Position numbers and translations under genes: made by a program
The notes under the pieces: generated by a model
Seen by the model: only the letters and a program-made list of their open reading frames with translations
The model's database searches: none
Told to the model about the DNA's origin: nothing
NCBI GenBank assembly: GCA_026119855.1
Contig: JAOWBW010000482.1
Span: 868,001-932,000 of the forward strand
DNA from: Campanula takesimana
Lineage: Eukaryota; Streptophyta; Magnoliopsida; Asterales; Campanulaceae
Reading direction: 5' to 3'
DNA: 64,000 bases
Shown: one piece after another, positions 22,644 to 35,259 of the stretch
Numbering within the stretch: position 1 is the first letter of the stretch
How the letters are laid out: the number at the start of each line of letters is the position of its first letter

Positions 22644-22747
22644 CTGTCACAACAGAAATAGGAAACTACATCAGAATGCTGAGATAAAAGAGACTGGAAT
22701 AGAAAATGGTTCATAATCAGAAATGCATAGAAAGAATACAGTCATAC
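22644..22747 (-). other. PMD gene intron 3 (104 nt)
   Basis: It begins GTATGACTG and ends TTGTGACAG on the minus strand, with phase 0 on both sides. Stops in the interior and the perfect phase support a real intron. Confidence 0.65.
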
Positions 22748-23455
22748 CACAGCCGTCTGGGTAGGGGGATCCCTCTCCGGTGACATCTCTTTAGGGACTA
22801 TCTCTCTCTGCTCCTCAACAATCCCAAAGTTCGAGTACGTATAGTACGAAGGAGGCAGAGGAGGATCAAAGTAATAACCTGCACCGGTGGGGTAAAACTG
22901 GGCAGAAGTAGAAGGAGCAGGTTATGTTCCCTGAGGGTCGGCATACATAAAGCCCCGCATCAGATTGTTCGCTTGAAAGAGACCATAATCCTGATAAAGA
23001 AAGACGAAAGGGGTAGCATCAACCCCTGCCATATACATGGACCTATCATCCTCAGACAGCGCCCCCCAGTTACGGGGACAGAAAGAAGGGAACTCTGGAA
23101 CCGTCGGCCTAGGCGGGTTATGATAATCCACCATCTGGCTCCCATGCTGCCAGTACACCCTATCCCCCAAGTACATTGCCATGCACTCCACAGAGCTCAT
23201 CAGAAGCCTCGAACGGGTATGGAACAGTGTGTGCTCTATGTTGATATAAATCGGTCTCCAGGGAAACAGTGACTGAGATATGGCCTCGGGCCTCAGACCG
23301 TCCAGATATTGCTTGGCTGAAACCAAGCTGATGTGGGCGGTGCTAGTCTTCACATTCCTGGTCTTGTAGGACCACCTAGCACAGTCAAGATACATGGGCT
23401 GTCCCTCCCGCTCAATCCGGAAATATCTCATCCCTAGAATAGCGAAAGCCCATAT

Positions 23456-23540
23456 CTGCAAGCAAAACAAAGACAGAGTTAACTACAGTTGAAAATACAG
23501 AGAAAACAGAAATCTGAAAAGGGCAGAGTGACGAATATAC
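23456..23540 (-). other. PMD gene intron 2 (85 nt)
   Basis: It begins GTATATTCG and ends GTTTTGCTTGCAG on the minus strand; the exons join between AWE and IWAFAIL in phase 0. Confidence 0.7.
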
Positions 23541-24483
23541 CTCCCAAGCAAGAGAAAAGCCCGTGACCGAGCTCCTAGTCGAACGGCTAGTCAAGTCCAT
23601 GCCGTGATAACATGAAGCCAGTCCTGCTGCACCCCAGTTGTACTGAGCAGCCTGATCCAAGTCTATCAGAAGGTCCAACAAGGACAAGGCAGCAGAACTT
23701 CCCCCATTCGCAAATAGGGTGTGAGACAAAGCAAACCAAATGAAACACCGATCCACCACCTCGACCCTGTCAGCGGTAACACCCAGAGGCTCAGCTTCAA
23801 GGACCCTAAAATAGGTTCAGAACATCCCCCAAGTCACTCGGGAGTTCTTTACCACGAACTTACAATCCACCAAATCCAACAGCTCAGCAGGGGTCCGAGC
23901 AGTTCCCCCCGCACCACAAGGAATCGGCACTCCATGAAAAAACAGGCCGGTCAAGGCAGTAAAGTCTGTAGGTGTCATCATCACCTCGCCCATCGGTAAA
24001 TGAAAGGTGTGGGTGGTATCCCACCATCTCTCCCTCAAATCTTGAACCACGTCAGGGTCATTCTTCAGCGAAGGCAAGCTGTTAATAAAAGGGCCGAAGC
24101 AAGTAGCCGCAACCCGAGCCCGTACATTCTCGGGCAGTTTCCTCCATATAGAAACGCGTGCCTGAGCCCCTCCTCGGATTTCGGTCAGACGGTTCCACCT
24201 CTAAAAAGAAACAAGAGACAAAGAAAAAAATTCGTCAGCATAACGGCTAGAAAATGGCCAAACCCAACAGGAAGAATTCAACAAAATCACCTCGTGCAAA
24301 CAAGTGTGTGAACATGCAAATGGGTGTCCAAGCATTCCTTTCGCAACAAATCAACAAGAACAACAACATGCAACCATGATCAAAAGGGTTGCTACAGCAG
24401 TATTACGGGCAACAATGACATAGCCCCAAAATGCGAAAAATCAACAAGGAGAGGCTAAATCCTTACCAATCCCGCATAAACAA

Positions 24484-26583
24484 TGTCACGTACCGAAAAC
24501 TAGGCTCTATTTTATTAGTAATAATTGATTATTATTTATTAAATAATTATGTGTGCATTTTATGTGTTATAATTATTCATGCCTAGCATTTTATTTGTGT
24601 TAATTGGGTAGAAGGGTGATAGGGGTTTAATTGTGCTAGCTTAGTGAGGAGGGGGCCTAGGTGTAAGTTTTCAAATTATTTTTAACTACTCCCTCCCTAC
24701 TCCCCTCTCCTCCCTCACCTCCCTCACTCCTCCCTCACTTCTCACCTCTCTCTCCCAGCACACACTCTTTCTCTCTCTCTCCATTGGGTAAGTTTTTCTC
24801 TCTATCTTCTCTCTTCATTTTCATCCTCTTCCTCTCATTATCTCTCATTTCTCGTAACTTGAATCTTGTTTAGATCGTCGTTAGGATCGTAGAGGGCTAA
24901 AAATATTGGAAATCCATCAACTTTTAGAAATCCGGGTAAGTTTACTTTCCCCCATTTTTATGCTTGAAATGTTCATCAATGGTTGTATGATGTTATTGTG
25001 GTTGTCTATTGCAATCTTGGATGAGTTTTGAATTTATTTCTATTTGTTTGATAATTTTGGTAATTGTTGAATGTTGGGTTAAATCTTGCTTTGGGGTTGT
25101 CAAATGTTGATGTGTAAGTCCCCTCCCAGTTCATTTGGGTAGTGTTAGTTTTGAGTTTGGGCTTAAAATGGTGAAGTTGAGTTTGGGTTTGATTTTGGTT
25201 GGAAAAAATGGAAGAACCCAGATTTTTGGCCGGAATTTGCCTTTCCGGGCAAGGAGGCGCGCGCACCCTTAGGCCCTTCTTGAAACAAGACCTTCTGTTA
25301 GATGGAGGCGCGCGCACCCTCTCCTCCTCCAAACTGGATTTTCCTTCTGATCAAGGAGGCGCGCGCACCCTCCCATAGGAGGCGCACGCACCCTCTCCCC
25401 TGGTGTGAAATTTATTTCCCTTTTTGTCCAATCTTTCGAGAGCCATATCTCCCTCACCCGGACTCCATTTTAGGTGCATAAATTATCGTTTTAAAGCTCT
25501 CCTTGAGGTCTTCGAGATGAGTGAGTAGTTTTGGTTGTGTCTTGAGTGAACTGGTTCCTTTGTGAATGTATGTGATTTGGGATTTGATTAAATTATTATT
25601 TGGAAATATGAAGCACTTTTATGATGCGCGTTTATTCAATTCATTTTTTTGGTGATTAATTGGAATGATTCCCTACTTTGGAATCAATGGTTGTTTATCA
25701 TTCTAGTATTTTATTACTTAGCCTTTACTTGAAAGTCCAGCTGGTATTTGTGTGTGTTTCGGGCGATGCGAAATATTATGATGGCACAAGCCAAGTCCAT
25801 TATAATGTTGACCATTGTTTTGCCCAATTATTACCCTCCTCCAGATTGGCCTTGGATGTGAGATGAGCTAGCTCCTTTGTGAGAATTCTAGATGTTTGGT
25901 TCGGGGTATGACTTTGTGTCATATTCCCTTGCTATTTGGTTATTGGTTCCGGTACCGGGGATTTCTCTTCAGCTTTCATGCTATTATGAAGATGATGATT
26001 TGTTGATTATTGAAGCTACGCAGCGACCTTTATTTGGTTTATCAGTTTGGGAAAACCTTGGCTATATCTTTTGTTATGTGTTTATTTCCGCTGCTATATG
26101 GTATATGATAATTGCTATGTGTTATGTGATTTATTATTGATTATTGCATCATAGCATGTCATGTAGTTGCATTAGTAACTTATTGAGATTTATCTCACTC
26201 CCTTTTCCTTTGTCTTTATTTTTCCTTAACCCCCCCCCAGGTGGAAAGGATTAGACTCGCTGATCACGAGATAGGACGTCGCGAGGGTTGAGCTTTTGGG
26301 GCAAGTGTGTATTGGTGGGTTTACATTATATAAATGTGTAACTCTTTTGGGGATAGTTGTACCACACTTTGACGTCACTAAGATTTGTATATTTTATTAT
26401 TTTGTAGTGTGAGCTTATGGGTCTTACACTAGTTCACTGTCGTTGTTAAATTGTTTTCCCAAAACTTTGTGTTATCCTCTTTTGGTATAAAAGGAAAATT
26501 TTTATCTCCATTATTTTAGAGTTTATTGTTTAAGTCGACGTCCAGCTCGCGATCTCGGGCCCGCGGGGTTCGGGGTCGCGACA
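24484..26583 (+). repeat. 5' LTR of the chromovirus, 2100 bp
   Basis: TG-CA bounded. The 5' part has a CT-rich stretch (24690-24780) followed by donor-like GGGTAAGT. Four GGAGGCGC(G/A)CGCACCCT units lie at about 25253, 25304, 25355 and 25378. The TATA box TATAAAAG is at 26486-26493, close to the 3' end. Compared with the 3' LTR I count roughly 22-25 substitutions by eye (about 1.1%) plus loss or gain of two GC-rich units. Confidence 0.92.
26486..26493 (+). promoter_or_regulatory. Chromovirus LTR TATA box
   Basis: TATAAAAG, about 90 bases before the LTR end. Matching copies are at 32123-32130 and 56117-56124. Confidence 0.6.
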
Positions 26584-26585
26584 GT

Positions 26586-26597
26586 TGGTATCAGAGC
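26586..26597 (+). other. Primer-binding site (tRNA-iMet type), chromovirus
   Basis: TGGTATCAGAGC begins two bases after the LTR end at 26583; standard for chromoviruses. A duplicated copy is at 32211-32222. Confidence 0.92.
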
Positions 26598-26703
26598 TAT
26601 GGCTTGGCTCTAAGTATAAGTCTAGGTGGACTATTATGACCTAGGTGGGTAGTTGTGTTCGGAGTGAGTAACGGTTGATGTCTTATGCAGGTAATTGTTT
26701 GAA

Positions 26704-28110
26704 ATGGCAAGAAGGAGAGCAGGCGAAGGCTCTAGTGGAGCACAGAAGCAGAATGACTTAAGGGAAGAGAACCGGGCAATGTTCCAAGGAATGTTTGAGG
26801 CCGCTATGAAGGCCATTCATGATCAAGGGCCACGAGAAGAACATGTGGCACCACCGAGATATGGGTTGGAGAAATTTCTGAAATTGAAACCAAGAGAGTT
26901 TGATGGTGAGCCCGATGTGAAGAAGGCCGAGCTATGGATTGAGTCTATGGAGAAAATTTATGATGTGTTTAGGTGCACGGACGAGGATAGGGTCCGGTTC
27001 GCGGCTTATAAGCTTGTGGGTGTCGCCGAGAATTGGTGGAAAGGAATTAAGGCTAGTTGGGATGACACTCACACCGTTTATGCATGGGAATTGTTTGTGC
27101 GTAAGTTCAAGGAGCACTTCATTCCGGTAGTGGATCAGAATCGAAAGGAGATCGAGCTACTCAACTTGGAGCAAGGTTTGTTGTCTATAGCTCAATACTC
27201 GGCTAAGTTCACAGAATTAGCCCGGTATTGTGACTATCTTGTGAGGACCGAAGAGCAGAAAGCTATGAGGTTCATCCGGGGTTTGAAGACTTCTATCCGG
27301 ACTCAGCTTATAGCACAAAGGATTCAAACTTATCAGGATGCGGTGGATCGAGCCTACTTGATCGAGCAGGATATAGGGGAGCATAAGAAGAAGGTTGAGG
27401 TAACTAACCCGAGCAAACAAGGAGGGCAAAGCAAGCCACAAACCCGTTCTGATAACCGAGGTAACTTTGGGGGACAATCTCAGTCCCGAGGGTAGCCGAT
27501 CCCAAGGAACCCGGGCACTACTTCCGAGAACCAAGGGAACCAAATTAGGAGGCTTTGTTCGTATTGTCAAAAGGAAGGTCATTCAGAGGACCGTTGTTGG
27601 AAGAAACAAGGCAAGTGCACCAACTATGGTCAAATGGGGCATTTCGCAAGGGATTGTACTAGAGGCAAGGGTCAACCATCCGGGTCAGGAGTTGGTACTA
27701 CTCAGGGTCAGAAAAGAGATGCTACGGGAAAGCCCAAGGTCCAAGGGAAAGTGTTTGCAATGAATCAACAACAAGCCACAGATGATCCCACAGTTATTGG
27801 AGGTATTATTTCTATATCTAGTGTGAGCGCACGAGCATTAGTAGATCCAGGATCATCTCATTCTTATATATCTGTGAAATTTGCTTCTATGCTAAATGCT
27901 GCATTTGAGTCTTTACCTTATGTGCTAGAGGTGTCGACCCCTATAGGAGAATGCTTGGTGACTGATAAGGTCTTTCGTGCTTGTGATGTGCTTATATGTG
28001 GTCATGTCTTGTGTGCGGACTTGGTAGTCCTTCCTATTCAGGACTTTGATGTTATTTTGGGTATGGATTGGTTGAGTAAGTTTCATGCTTCTGTTGACTG
28101 TCGTAGAAAG
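26704..28110 (+). pseudogene. Chromovirus Gag-protease, duplicated copy 1
   Basis: Starts at ATG 26704 (MARRRAGEGSSG). Gag core: ELWIESMEKIYDVFRC, VGVAENWWKGIK, FKEHFIPVVDQNRKEIELL, ARYCDYLVRTEEQKAMRFIRGL. A CCHC knuckle (CSYCQKEGHSEDRC) and a second variant (CTNYGQMGHFARDC, first spacing altered) follow near 27560-27650. The protease shows ALVDPGSSHSYISV and VILGMDWLSKFHASVDC. A TAG at 27493-27495 interrupts the frame where copy 2 has CAG. Copia2 sequence begins at 28111 after the TSD GAAAG. Confidence 0.92.
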
Positions 28111-31100
28111 TGTTGGGTTTCCAAGTAACATGCGCAGCGGAATATAGCAATTAAAATTTTGAAACCCAAAGCTCATAGAGCCGTTCATATGATTAAATCA
28201 AATACAATAACATGAATATAGGATAAGACTAACCCTTGATGGCTATGAATTTTTTCTCTTTGGTCTTGGTGGAGATCTTGAAGCTTTATCACGAACAAAT
28301 CACGAACTTTGTAAGATGATAAAATTCACCCTCTAGCGGTATCCACACTTCGAACGAATATCAAAGGAGCTTCTTTGATCTTGGTTTCTAGACCAATATT
28401 ATGAAACACACTTTCACAATATAATAAAGAACTATATGGAATTTATTTGTGAATTATTTTGTTCCTCAATCAATGATATCTTAGAACAAAATAAAATCTC
28501 TCTGAAACTCTTTGAGACTCACAAAAATCACTAGTCAATATGGTCTGGCCGAATTGGGGTTTTTATACACAATTAAGACCTATTCCAAATAAGAATCTTG
28601 TGCCAAAAACCTTTCCTAATCGAATTAGGAAATTTCCAATTCGGCATACCGGGCGCCCGCCTTGTCCTACCCAGGCGCCCGCTTGTTTGGGCAGAAAGTC
28701 CAATTCCTTTTGGCTTGTTCAGGCGCCCGCCTGGTGCAATCCAAGCGCCCGCTTAGTTGACCAGGAGGCCCAGAACTTTCCAGAAATTCCTTGGAAGTCC
28801 TCCGACCCTAAATGCCAATATAGTCCTTTTATTTAAGATTCGTTCTATTGTGTGTGACCCTTTAGGATTATACTAAGTTGGCAATGGGCTCAAACATGAT
28901 CCCATAAGATATGATTAGGTTCTAGAAAACCGTCATACCTACCCAAATAGTATATCTAGATACAAGTTCGCATTCCTTTAGAATATGTCACAATCCCTTT
29001 GTCCACGATGTCATTGAACACAAGTCATGGTCAAAGAGTCAACTTGTTTTGTTCAATACTTTCTCGATTCCGAATATGTTGATAATCCAAATGACATTGA
29101 TCCAATCAATTCATTTGAGTCCGGCCGAACATTTCATCAACATCATTCCTACGAGATGCCCAAGCTTGATATCTCTCCGTGGAGGGACAAATCCATTTAG
29201 CTTATTATTCTTCCCAACGGGAATCCGATTATGCCAATCATACCCTTTATAACTACCGTGTTAAGGTAGCGTTTGAATATGTCAAACACAATGTTCATCA
29301 AGTGGAAGACTATAATAACTTCATGTCTAAGGATTTAAATGACATAACTAATATGAGATATATGTACGACATAGACCATGACATAAATCTCATACAGCGG
29401 GTCATGTCCATTACCTTGTTCTAAACAAGTACCCATAAATCTATCATGATTATCTCATGATCATTTAGCCTTTATACTAGTGCTTAAAAGGTACTAGGGA
29501 CGGGGATTATTATAAGTAAACATGAACAACAATAATAATCAAAACATCTCTTTTATTGATATGAAATAAATGATAACAATTACAACGTTTATTAAACGTG
29601 CCTAGGGCACCACTACCAACAATCTCCCACTTACCCTAGGCCCAATCTCCCATGTATCTAATACCCATGGACCTAACATGACCATCATGTTTAGCTTGTG
29701 GAAGTCCCTTTGTTAGCGGGTCCGCAACATTGTCATCTGTAGGTACTCTGCATATATTTACGTCTCCCCTATCAACGATCTCTCGAATGATATGAAAACG
29801 CCTAAGTATGAGTTTGGATTTTTGATGTGCTCTTGGTTCCTTTGCTTGAGCAATAGCACCATTATTATCGCAATAAAGGTCTATTGGATTAGCAATACTA
29901 GGAACCACTTCAAGTTCAGTTATGAACTTCTTAATCCAAACAGCTTCCTTTGCAGCATCCGATGCAGCAATATACTCAGCTTCTGTTGTAGAATCAGCGG
30001 TTGTACTTTGCTTGGAACTCTTCCAGCTTACAGCTCCACCATTTAACATAAACACAAAACCCGATTGCGATCGGCTATCATCTTTGTCGGTTTGGAAGCT
30101 TGCATCCGTGTAAGCATTTACAACGAGATCATCTTCCATTCCTCCATAGACTAGAAATGAGTCTTTAGTTCTTCTCAAGTACTTAAGAATCGCTTTTACA
30201 GCTATCCAGTGATTTTCGCCAGGGTCGGATTGGTATCTACTTGTCATGCTCAAAGCATAAGATACATCCGACCTAGTACAAATCATGGCATACATGATGG
30301 ACCCAATTGCCGAAGCATATGGAACATCATTCATTTTCTCACGCTCATCGTTTGTCTTAGGACATTGAGTCTTGCTTAGAGAAACTCCATGTAACACGGG
30401 CAAGGTTCCTCTCTTAGAATTTTCCATACGGAATCTTCTAATGACCTTGTCAATGTATGTACTTTGGCTTAAACCAAGTAGCCTCCTTGATCTATCTCTA
30501 TAGATCTTAATGCCAAGTATATATGCGGCTTCACCCATATCTTTCATTGCGAAGCACTTTCCTAACCAAGTCTTCACAGACTGAAGTGTAGGAATGTCGT
30601 TTCCAATGAGTAATATGTCATCCACGTATAAAATAAGGAATAGCACTATGCTCCCACTAATCTTCTTGTATACACAAGGCTCATCTTCGTTCTTGATGAA
30701 ACCAAACTCTTTGACCGATTCATCAAAACGGAGATTCCAACTCCTAGAAGCTTGCTTCAATCCATAGATGGATCTCTGCTATTTGCATACCTTAGAATCT
30801 TGTTCAAAACCTTCTGGTTGTGTCATATACACATCCTCTTGAAGTTTTCCATTCAGGAAAGCGGTTTTGACGTCCATCTGCCATATTTCATAGTCATGAT
30901 ATGCGGCAATGGCAAGCAAAATTCTTATAGACTTGATCATTGCTACGGGTGAAAAGGTCTCATTATAGTCAATACCATGAACTTGCCTATAACCTTTCGC
31001 TACAATCCTAGCTTTGTAAGTATGCACCTTCCCATCCATGTCAGTCTTCTTCTTGAAGACCCATTTGCATCCTATGGTTTTTACACCTTCGGGCGCATCA

Positions 31101-31420
31101 ATCAAATTCAAAACTTGATTGCCTTGCATGGATTGCAATTCGGATTCCATGGCTCCAAGCCACTTGTCTGAATCAGGTGAAGACATCGCCTCTTGGTAGG
31201 TTGACGGTTCATCATTCTCAATGATTTCTACCTCATTACTATCCGTTACGAGAAATCCATATCTCTCGGGCTCGGATCGTAACCTACTAGATCTGCGAGT
31301 TGCTTGTGTATTTTGAACAGGTTCCACAACTCCTTGTGGTTCTTGTTCTTGTTCCACTATTGGTTCAATGTTATTTTCTGGGTCTCGAATTTCTTCAAGA
31401 TTTATTTTACTCCCACTGAT
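28111..31420 (-). mobile_element. Truncated duplicate of Copia2: 3' LTR plus RT-RNase H part
   Basis: The LTR is 28111-29621 (1511 bp; TGTTGGGTTTCC to TACCAACA), with a minus-strand TATA box (28560-28567) and the polypurine tract at 29622-29638. The coding remnant 29636-31420 on the minus strand encodes the RT core (KARIVAKGYRQVHG, DVKTAFLNGKL, LYVDDILLIGND) and RNase H (AYTDASFQTD, DSTTEAEYIA, ADPLTKGLPQ). A TAG at 30779-30781 replaces TTG of copy 2. The segment stops abruptly at the duplication junction, upstream of integrase. Confidence 0.9.
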
Positions 31421-32208
31421 GGCACAAGGCAAGTCCATTATAATGTTGACCATTTTTTTGCCCAATTATTACCCTCCTCCAGATTGGCCTTGGATGTGAG
31501 ATGAGCTAGCTCCTTTGTGAGCATTCTAGCTGTTTGGTTCGGGGTATGACTTTGTGTCATATTCCCTTGCTATTTGGTTATTGGTTCCGGTACCGGGGAT
31601 TTCTCTTCAGCTTTCATGCTATTATGAAGATGATGATTTGTTGATTATTGAAGCTGCGCAGTGACCTTTATTTGGTTTATCAGTTTGGGAAAACCTTGGC
31701 TATATCCTTTGTTATGTGTTTATTTCCGCTGCTATCTGGTATATGATAATTGCTATGTGTTATGTGATTTATTATTGATTATTGCATCATAGCATGTCAT
31801 GTAGTTGCATTAGTAACTTATTGAGATTTATCTCACTCCCTTTTCCTTTGTCTTTGTTTTTCCTTAACCCCCCCCAGGTGGAAAGGATTAGACTCGCTGA
31901 TCACGAGACAGGACGTCGCGAGGGTTGAGCTTTTGGGGCAAGTGTGTATTGGTGGGTTTACATTATATAAATGTGTAACTCTTTTGGGGATAGTTGTACC
32001 ACACTTTGACGTCACTAAGATTTGTATATTTTATTATTTTGTAGTGTGAGCTTATGGGTCTTACACTAGTTCATTGTCGTTGTTAAATTGTTTTCCCAAA
32101 ACTTTGTGTTATCCTCTTTTGGTATAAAAGGAAAATTTTTATCTCCATTATTTTAGAGTTTATTGTCCAGCTCGCGATCTCGGGCCCGCGGGGTTCGGGG
32201 TCGCGACA
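31421..32208 (+). repeat. Partial chromovirus LTR at the duplication junction
   Basis: Holds the last 788 bases of the LTR including the TATA box at 32123-32130 and the GCGACA end, followed by a second primer-binding site at 32211-32222. It creates an extra LTR-promoter/PBS/gag cassette. Confidence 0.9.
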
Positions 32209-32210
32209 GT

Positions 32211-32222
32211 TGGTATCAGAGC
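32211..32222 (+). other. Second primer-binding site (duplicated)
   Basis: TGGTATCAGAGC, two bases after the partial LTR, a copy of 26586-26597. Confidence 0.88.
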
Positions 32223-32328
32223 TATGGTTTGTCTCTAAGTATAAGTCTAGGTGGACTATTATGACCTAGGTGGGTAGTTGTGTTCGGAGTGAGTAACGGT
32301 TGATGTCTTATGCAGGTAATTGTTTGAA

Positions 32329-33735
32329 ATGGCAAGAAGGAGAGCAGGCGAAGGCTCTAGTGGAGCACAGAATCAGAATGACTTAAGGGAAGAGAACCGG
32401 GCAATGTTCCAAGGAATGTTTGAGGCCGCTATGAAGGCCATTCATGATCAAGGGCCATGAGAAGAACATGTGGCACCACCGAGATATGGGCTGGAGCAAT
32501 TTCTGAAATTGAAACCAAGAGAGTTTGATGGTGAGCCCGATGTGAAGAAGGCCGAGCTATGGATTGAGTCTATGGAGAAAATTTATGATGTGTTTAGGTG
32601 CACGGACGAGGATAGGGTCCGGTTCGCGGCTTATAAGCTTGTGGGTGCCGCTGAGCATTGGTGGAAAGGAGTTAAGGCTAGTTGGGATGACACTCACACC
32701 GTTTATGCATGGGAATTGTTTATGCGTAAGTTCAAGGAGCACTTCATTCCGGTAGTGGATCAGAATCGAAAGGAGATCGAGCTACTTAACTTGGAGCAAG
32801 GTTTGTTGTCTATAGCTCAATACTCGACTAAGTTCACAGAATTAGCCCGGTATTGTGACTATCTTGTGAGGACCGAAGAGCAGAAAGCTATGAGGTTCAT
32901 CCGGGGTTTGAAGACTTCTATCCGGACTCAGCTTATAGCACAAAGGATTCAAACTTATCAGGATGCGGTGGATCGAGCCTACTTGATCGAGCAGGATATA
33001 GGGGAGCATAAGAAGAAGGTTGAGGTAACTAACCCGAGCAAACAAGGAGGGCAAGGCAAGCCACAAACCCGTTCTGATAACCGAGGTAACTTTGGGGGAC
33101 AATCTCAGTCCCGAGGGCAGCCGATCCCAAGGAACCCGGGCACTACTTCCGGGAACCAAGGGAACCAAATTAGGAGGCTTTGTTCGTATTGTCAAAAGGA
33201 AGGTCATTCAGAGGACCGTTGTTGGAAGAAACAAGGCAAGTGCACCAACTATGGTCAAATGGGGCATTTCGCAAGGGATTGTACTAGAGGCAAGGGTCAA
33301 CCATCCGGGTCAGGAGTTGGTACTACTCAGGGTCAGAAAAGAGATGCTACGGGAAAGCCCAAGGTCCAAGGGAAAGTGTTTGCAATGAATCAACAACAAG
33401 CCACAGATGATCCCACAGTTATTGGAGGTATTATTTCTATATCTAGTGTGAGCGCACGAGCATTAGTAGATCCAGGATCATCTCATTCTTATATATCTGT
33501 GCAATTTTCTTCTAGGCTAAATGCTGCATTTGAGTCTTTACCTTATGTGCTAGAGGTGTCGACCCCTATAGGAGAATGCTTGGTGACTGATAAGGTCTTT
33601 CGTGCTTGTGATGTGCTTATATGTGGTCATGTATTGTGTGCGGACTTGGTAGTCCTTCCTATTCAGGACTTTGATGTTATTTTGGGTATGGATTGGTTGA
33701 GTAGGTTTCATGCTTCTGTTGACTGTCCTAGAAAG
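32329..33735 (+). pseudogene. Chromovirus Gag-protease, duplicated copy 2
   Basis: Same protein as copy 1, from ATG 32329. A TGA at 32458-32460 (CGA in copy 1) ends it after 43 codons; beyond that the frame is open for 425 codons to the Copia2 insertion. It has the CCHC knuckle, ALVDPGSSHSYISV and VILGMDWLSRFHASVDC. Each of the two copies therefore has one different nonsense change, both C-to-T. Confidence 0.92.
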
Positions 33736-35245
33736 TGTTAGGTTTCCAAGTAACATGCGCAGCGGAATATAGCAATTAAAATTTTGAAACCCAAAGCCCA
33801 TAGATCCGTTCATATGATTAAATCAAATACAATAACATGAATATAGGATAAGACTAACCCGTGTGGCTATGAATTTTTTCTCTTTGGTCTTGGTGGAGAT
33901 CTTGAAGCTTTATCACGAACAAATCACGAACTTTGTAAGATGATAAAATTCACCCTCTAGCGGTATCCACACTTCGAACGAATATCAAAGGAGCTTCTTT
34001 GATCTTGGTTGCTAGACCAATATTATGAAACACACTTTCACAATATAATAAAGAACTATATGGAATTTATTTGTGAATTATTTTGTTCCTCAATCAATGA
34101 TATCTTAGAACAAAATAAAATCTCTCTCAAACTCTTTGAGACTCACAAAAAGCACTAGTCAATATGGTCTGGCCGAATTGGGGTTTTTATACACAATTAA
34201 GACCTATTCCAAATAGGAATCTTGTGCCAAAAATCTTTCCTAATCGAATTAGGAAATTTCCAATTCGGCATACCGGGCGCCCGCCTGGTCCTACCCAGGC
34301 GCCCGCTAGTTTGGGCAGAAAGTCCAATTCCTTTTGGCTTGTTCAGGCGCCCTCCTGGTGCAATCCAAGCGCCCGCTTGGTTGACTAGGAGGCCCAGAAC
34401 TTTCTAGAAATTCCTTGGAAGTCCTCCGACCCTAAATGCCAATATAGTCCTTTTATTTAAGATTCGTTCTATTGTGTGTGACCCTCTAGGATTATACTAA
34501 GTTGGCAATGGGCTTAAACATGATCCCATAAGATATGATTAGGTTCTAGCAAACCGTCATACCTACCCAAATAGTATAACTAGATACAAGTTCGCATTCC
34601 TTTAGAATATGTCACAATCCCTTTGTCCACAATGTCATTGAACACAAGTCATGGTCAAAGAGTCAACTTGTTTTGTTCAATACTTTCTCGATTCCGAATA
34701 TGTTGATAATCCAAATGACATTGATCCAATCAATTCATTTGAGTCCAGCCGAACATTTCATCATCATCATTCCTACGAGAGGCCCAAGCTTTACATCTAT
34801 CCGTGGAGGGACAAATCCATTTAGCTTATTATTCTTCCCAACGGGAATCCGATTATGCCAATCATACCCTTTATAACTACCGTGTTAAGGTAGCGTTTGA
34901 ATATGTCAAACACAATGTTCATCAAGTGGAAGACTATAATAACTTCATGTCTAAGGATTTAAATGACATAACTAATATGAGATATATGTACGACATAGAC
35001 CATGACATAAATCTCATACAGCGGGTCATGTCCAGTACCTTGTTCCAAACAAGTACCCATAAATCTATCATGATTATCTCATGATCATTTAGCCTTTATA
35101 CTAGTTCTTAAAAGGTACGAGGGACGGGGATTATTATAAGTAAACATGAACAACAATAATAATCAAAACATCTCTTTTATTGATATGAAATAAATGATAA
35201 CAATTACAACGTTTATTAAACGTGCCTAGGGCACCACTACCAACA
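33736..35245 (-). repeat. Copia2 3' LTR
   Basis: TGTTAGGTTTCC to TACCAACA, with the minus-strand TATA box TATAAAAA at 34184-34191. Four GGCGCCCGC-type words lie at about 34275-34376, upstream of the TATA on the minus strand. The polypurine tract (GGGCAAGTGGGAGAT on minus) follows at 35246-35260. Confidence 0.92.
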
Positions 35246-35259
35246 ATCTCCCACTTGCC

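Larger units (their letters stand above)
22224..24198 (-). pseudogene. Antisense plant mobile domain (PMD) gene of Tat-A, exons 2-4
   Basis: Three exons join in phase: exon 2 24198-23541, exon 3 23455-22748, exon 4 22643-22224. Donors (GAG|GTATAT, GTG|GTATGA) and acceptors (TTGCTTGCAG, TGTTGTGACAG) are canonical. Exon 2 carries the PMD hallmark THTFHLPMGEVMMTPTDF then LTGLFFHGVPI, and LLIDLDQAAQYNWGAAGLA. Exon 3 continues with WAFAILGMRYF and RPIYINIEHTLFHTR. Exon 4 is a helical segment followed by an acidic tail (EESEEESDD). PMD proteins occur in host nuclear factors of the MAIN/MAIL type and in transposons; the function inside retroelements is unknown. Two premature stops, TGA at 23817-23819 and TAA at 22922-22924, break it; both fit C-to-T changes (CGA, CAA). 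Confidence 0.8.
25783..31420. repeat. Tandem duplication, copy 1 (5638 bp)
   Basis: The copy starts inside the chromovirus 5' LTR (GGCACAAGCC at 25783), runs through PBS, gag-protease, the Copia2 insertion site, Copia2's 3' LTR and part of its RT, and ends at ...CACTGAT at 31420. The next base repeats the LTR start of the unit (GGCACAAGGC). TGAT is shared at the ancestral left edge (25779-25782), at the junction (31417-31420) and at the right edge (37040-37043). Confidence 0.92.

Noticed and set aside
25006..25457. Minus-strand frames with repeated RVRAPP text in the chromovirus LTR
   Set aside because: They are translations of the GC-rich LTR repeat units and differ between the two LTRs by whole units.
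31421..31465. N-terminal extension of the duplicated Copia2 RT frame
   Set aside because: These codons come from the chromovirus LTR at the duplication junction and are not copia coding.
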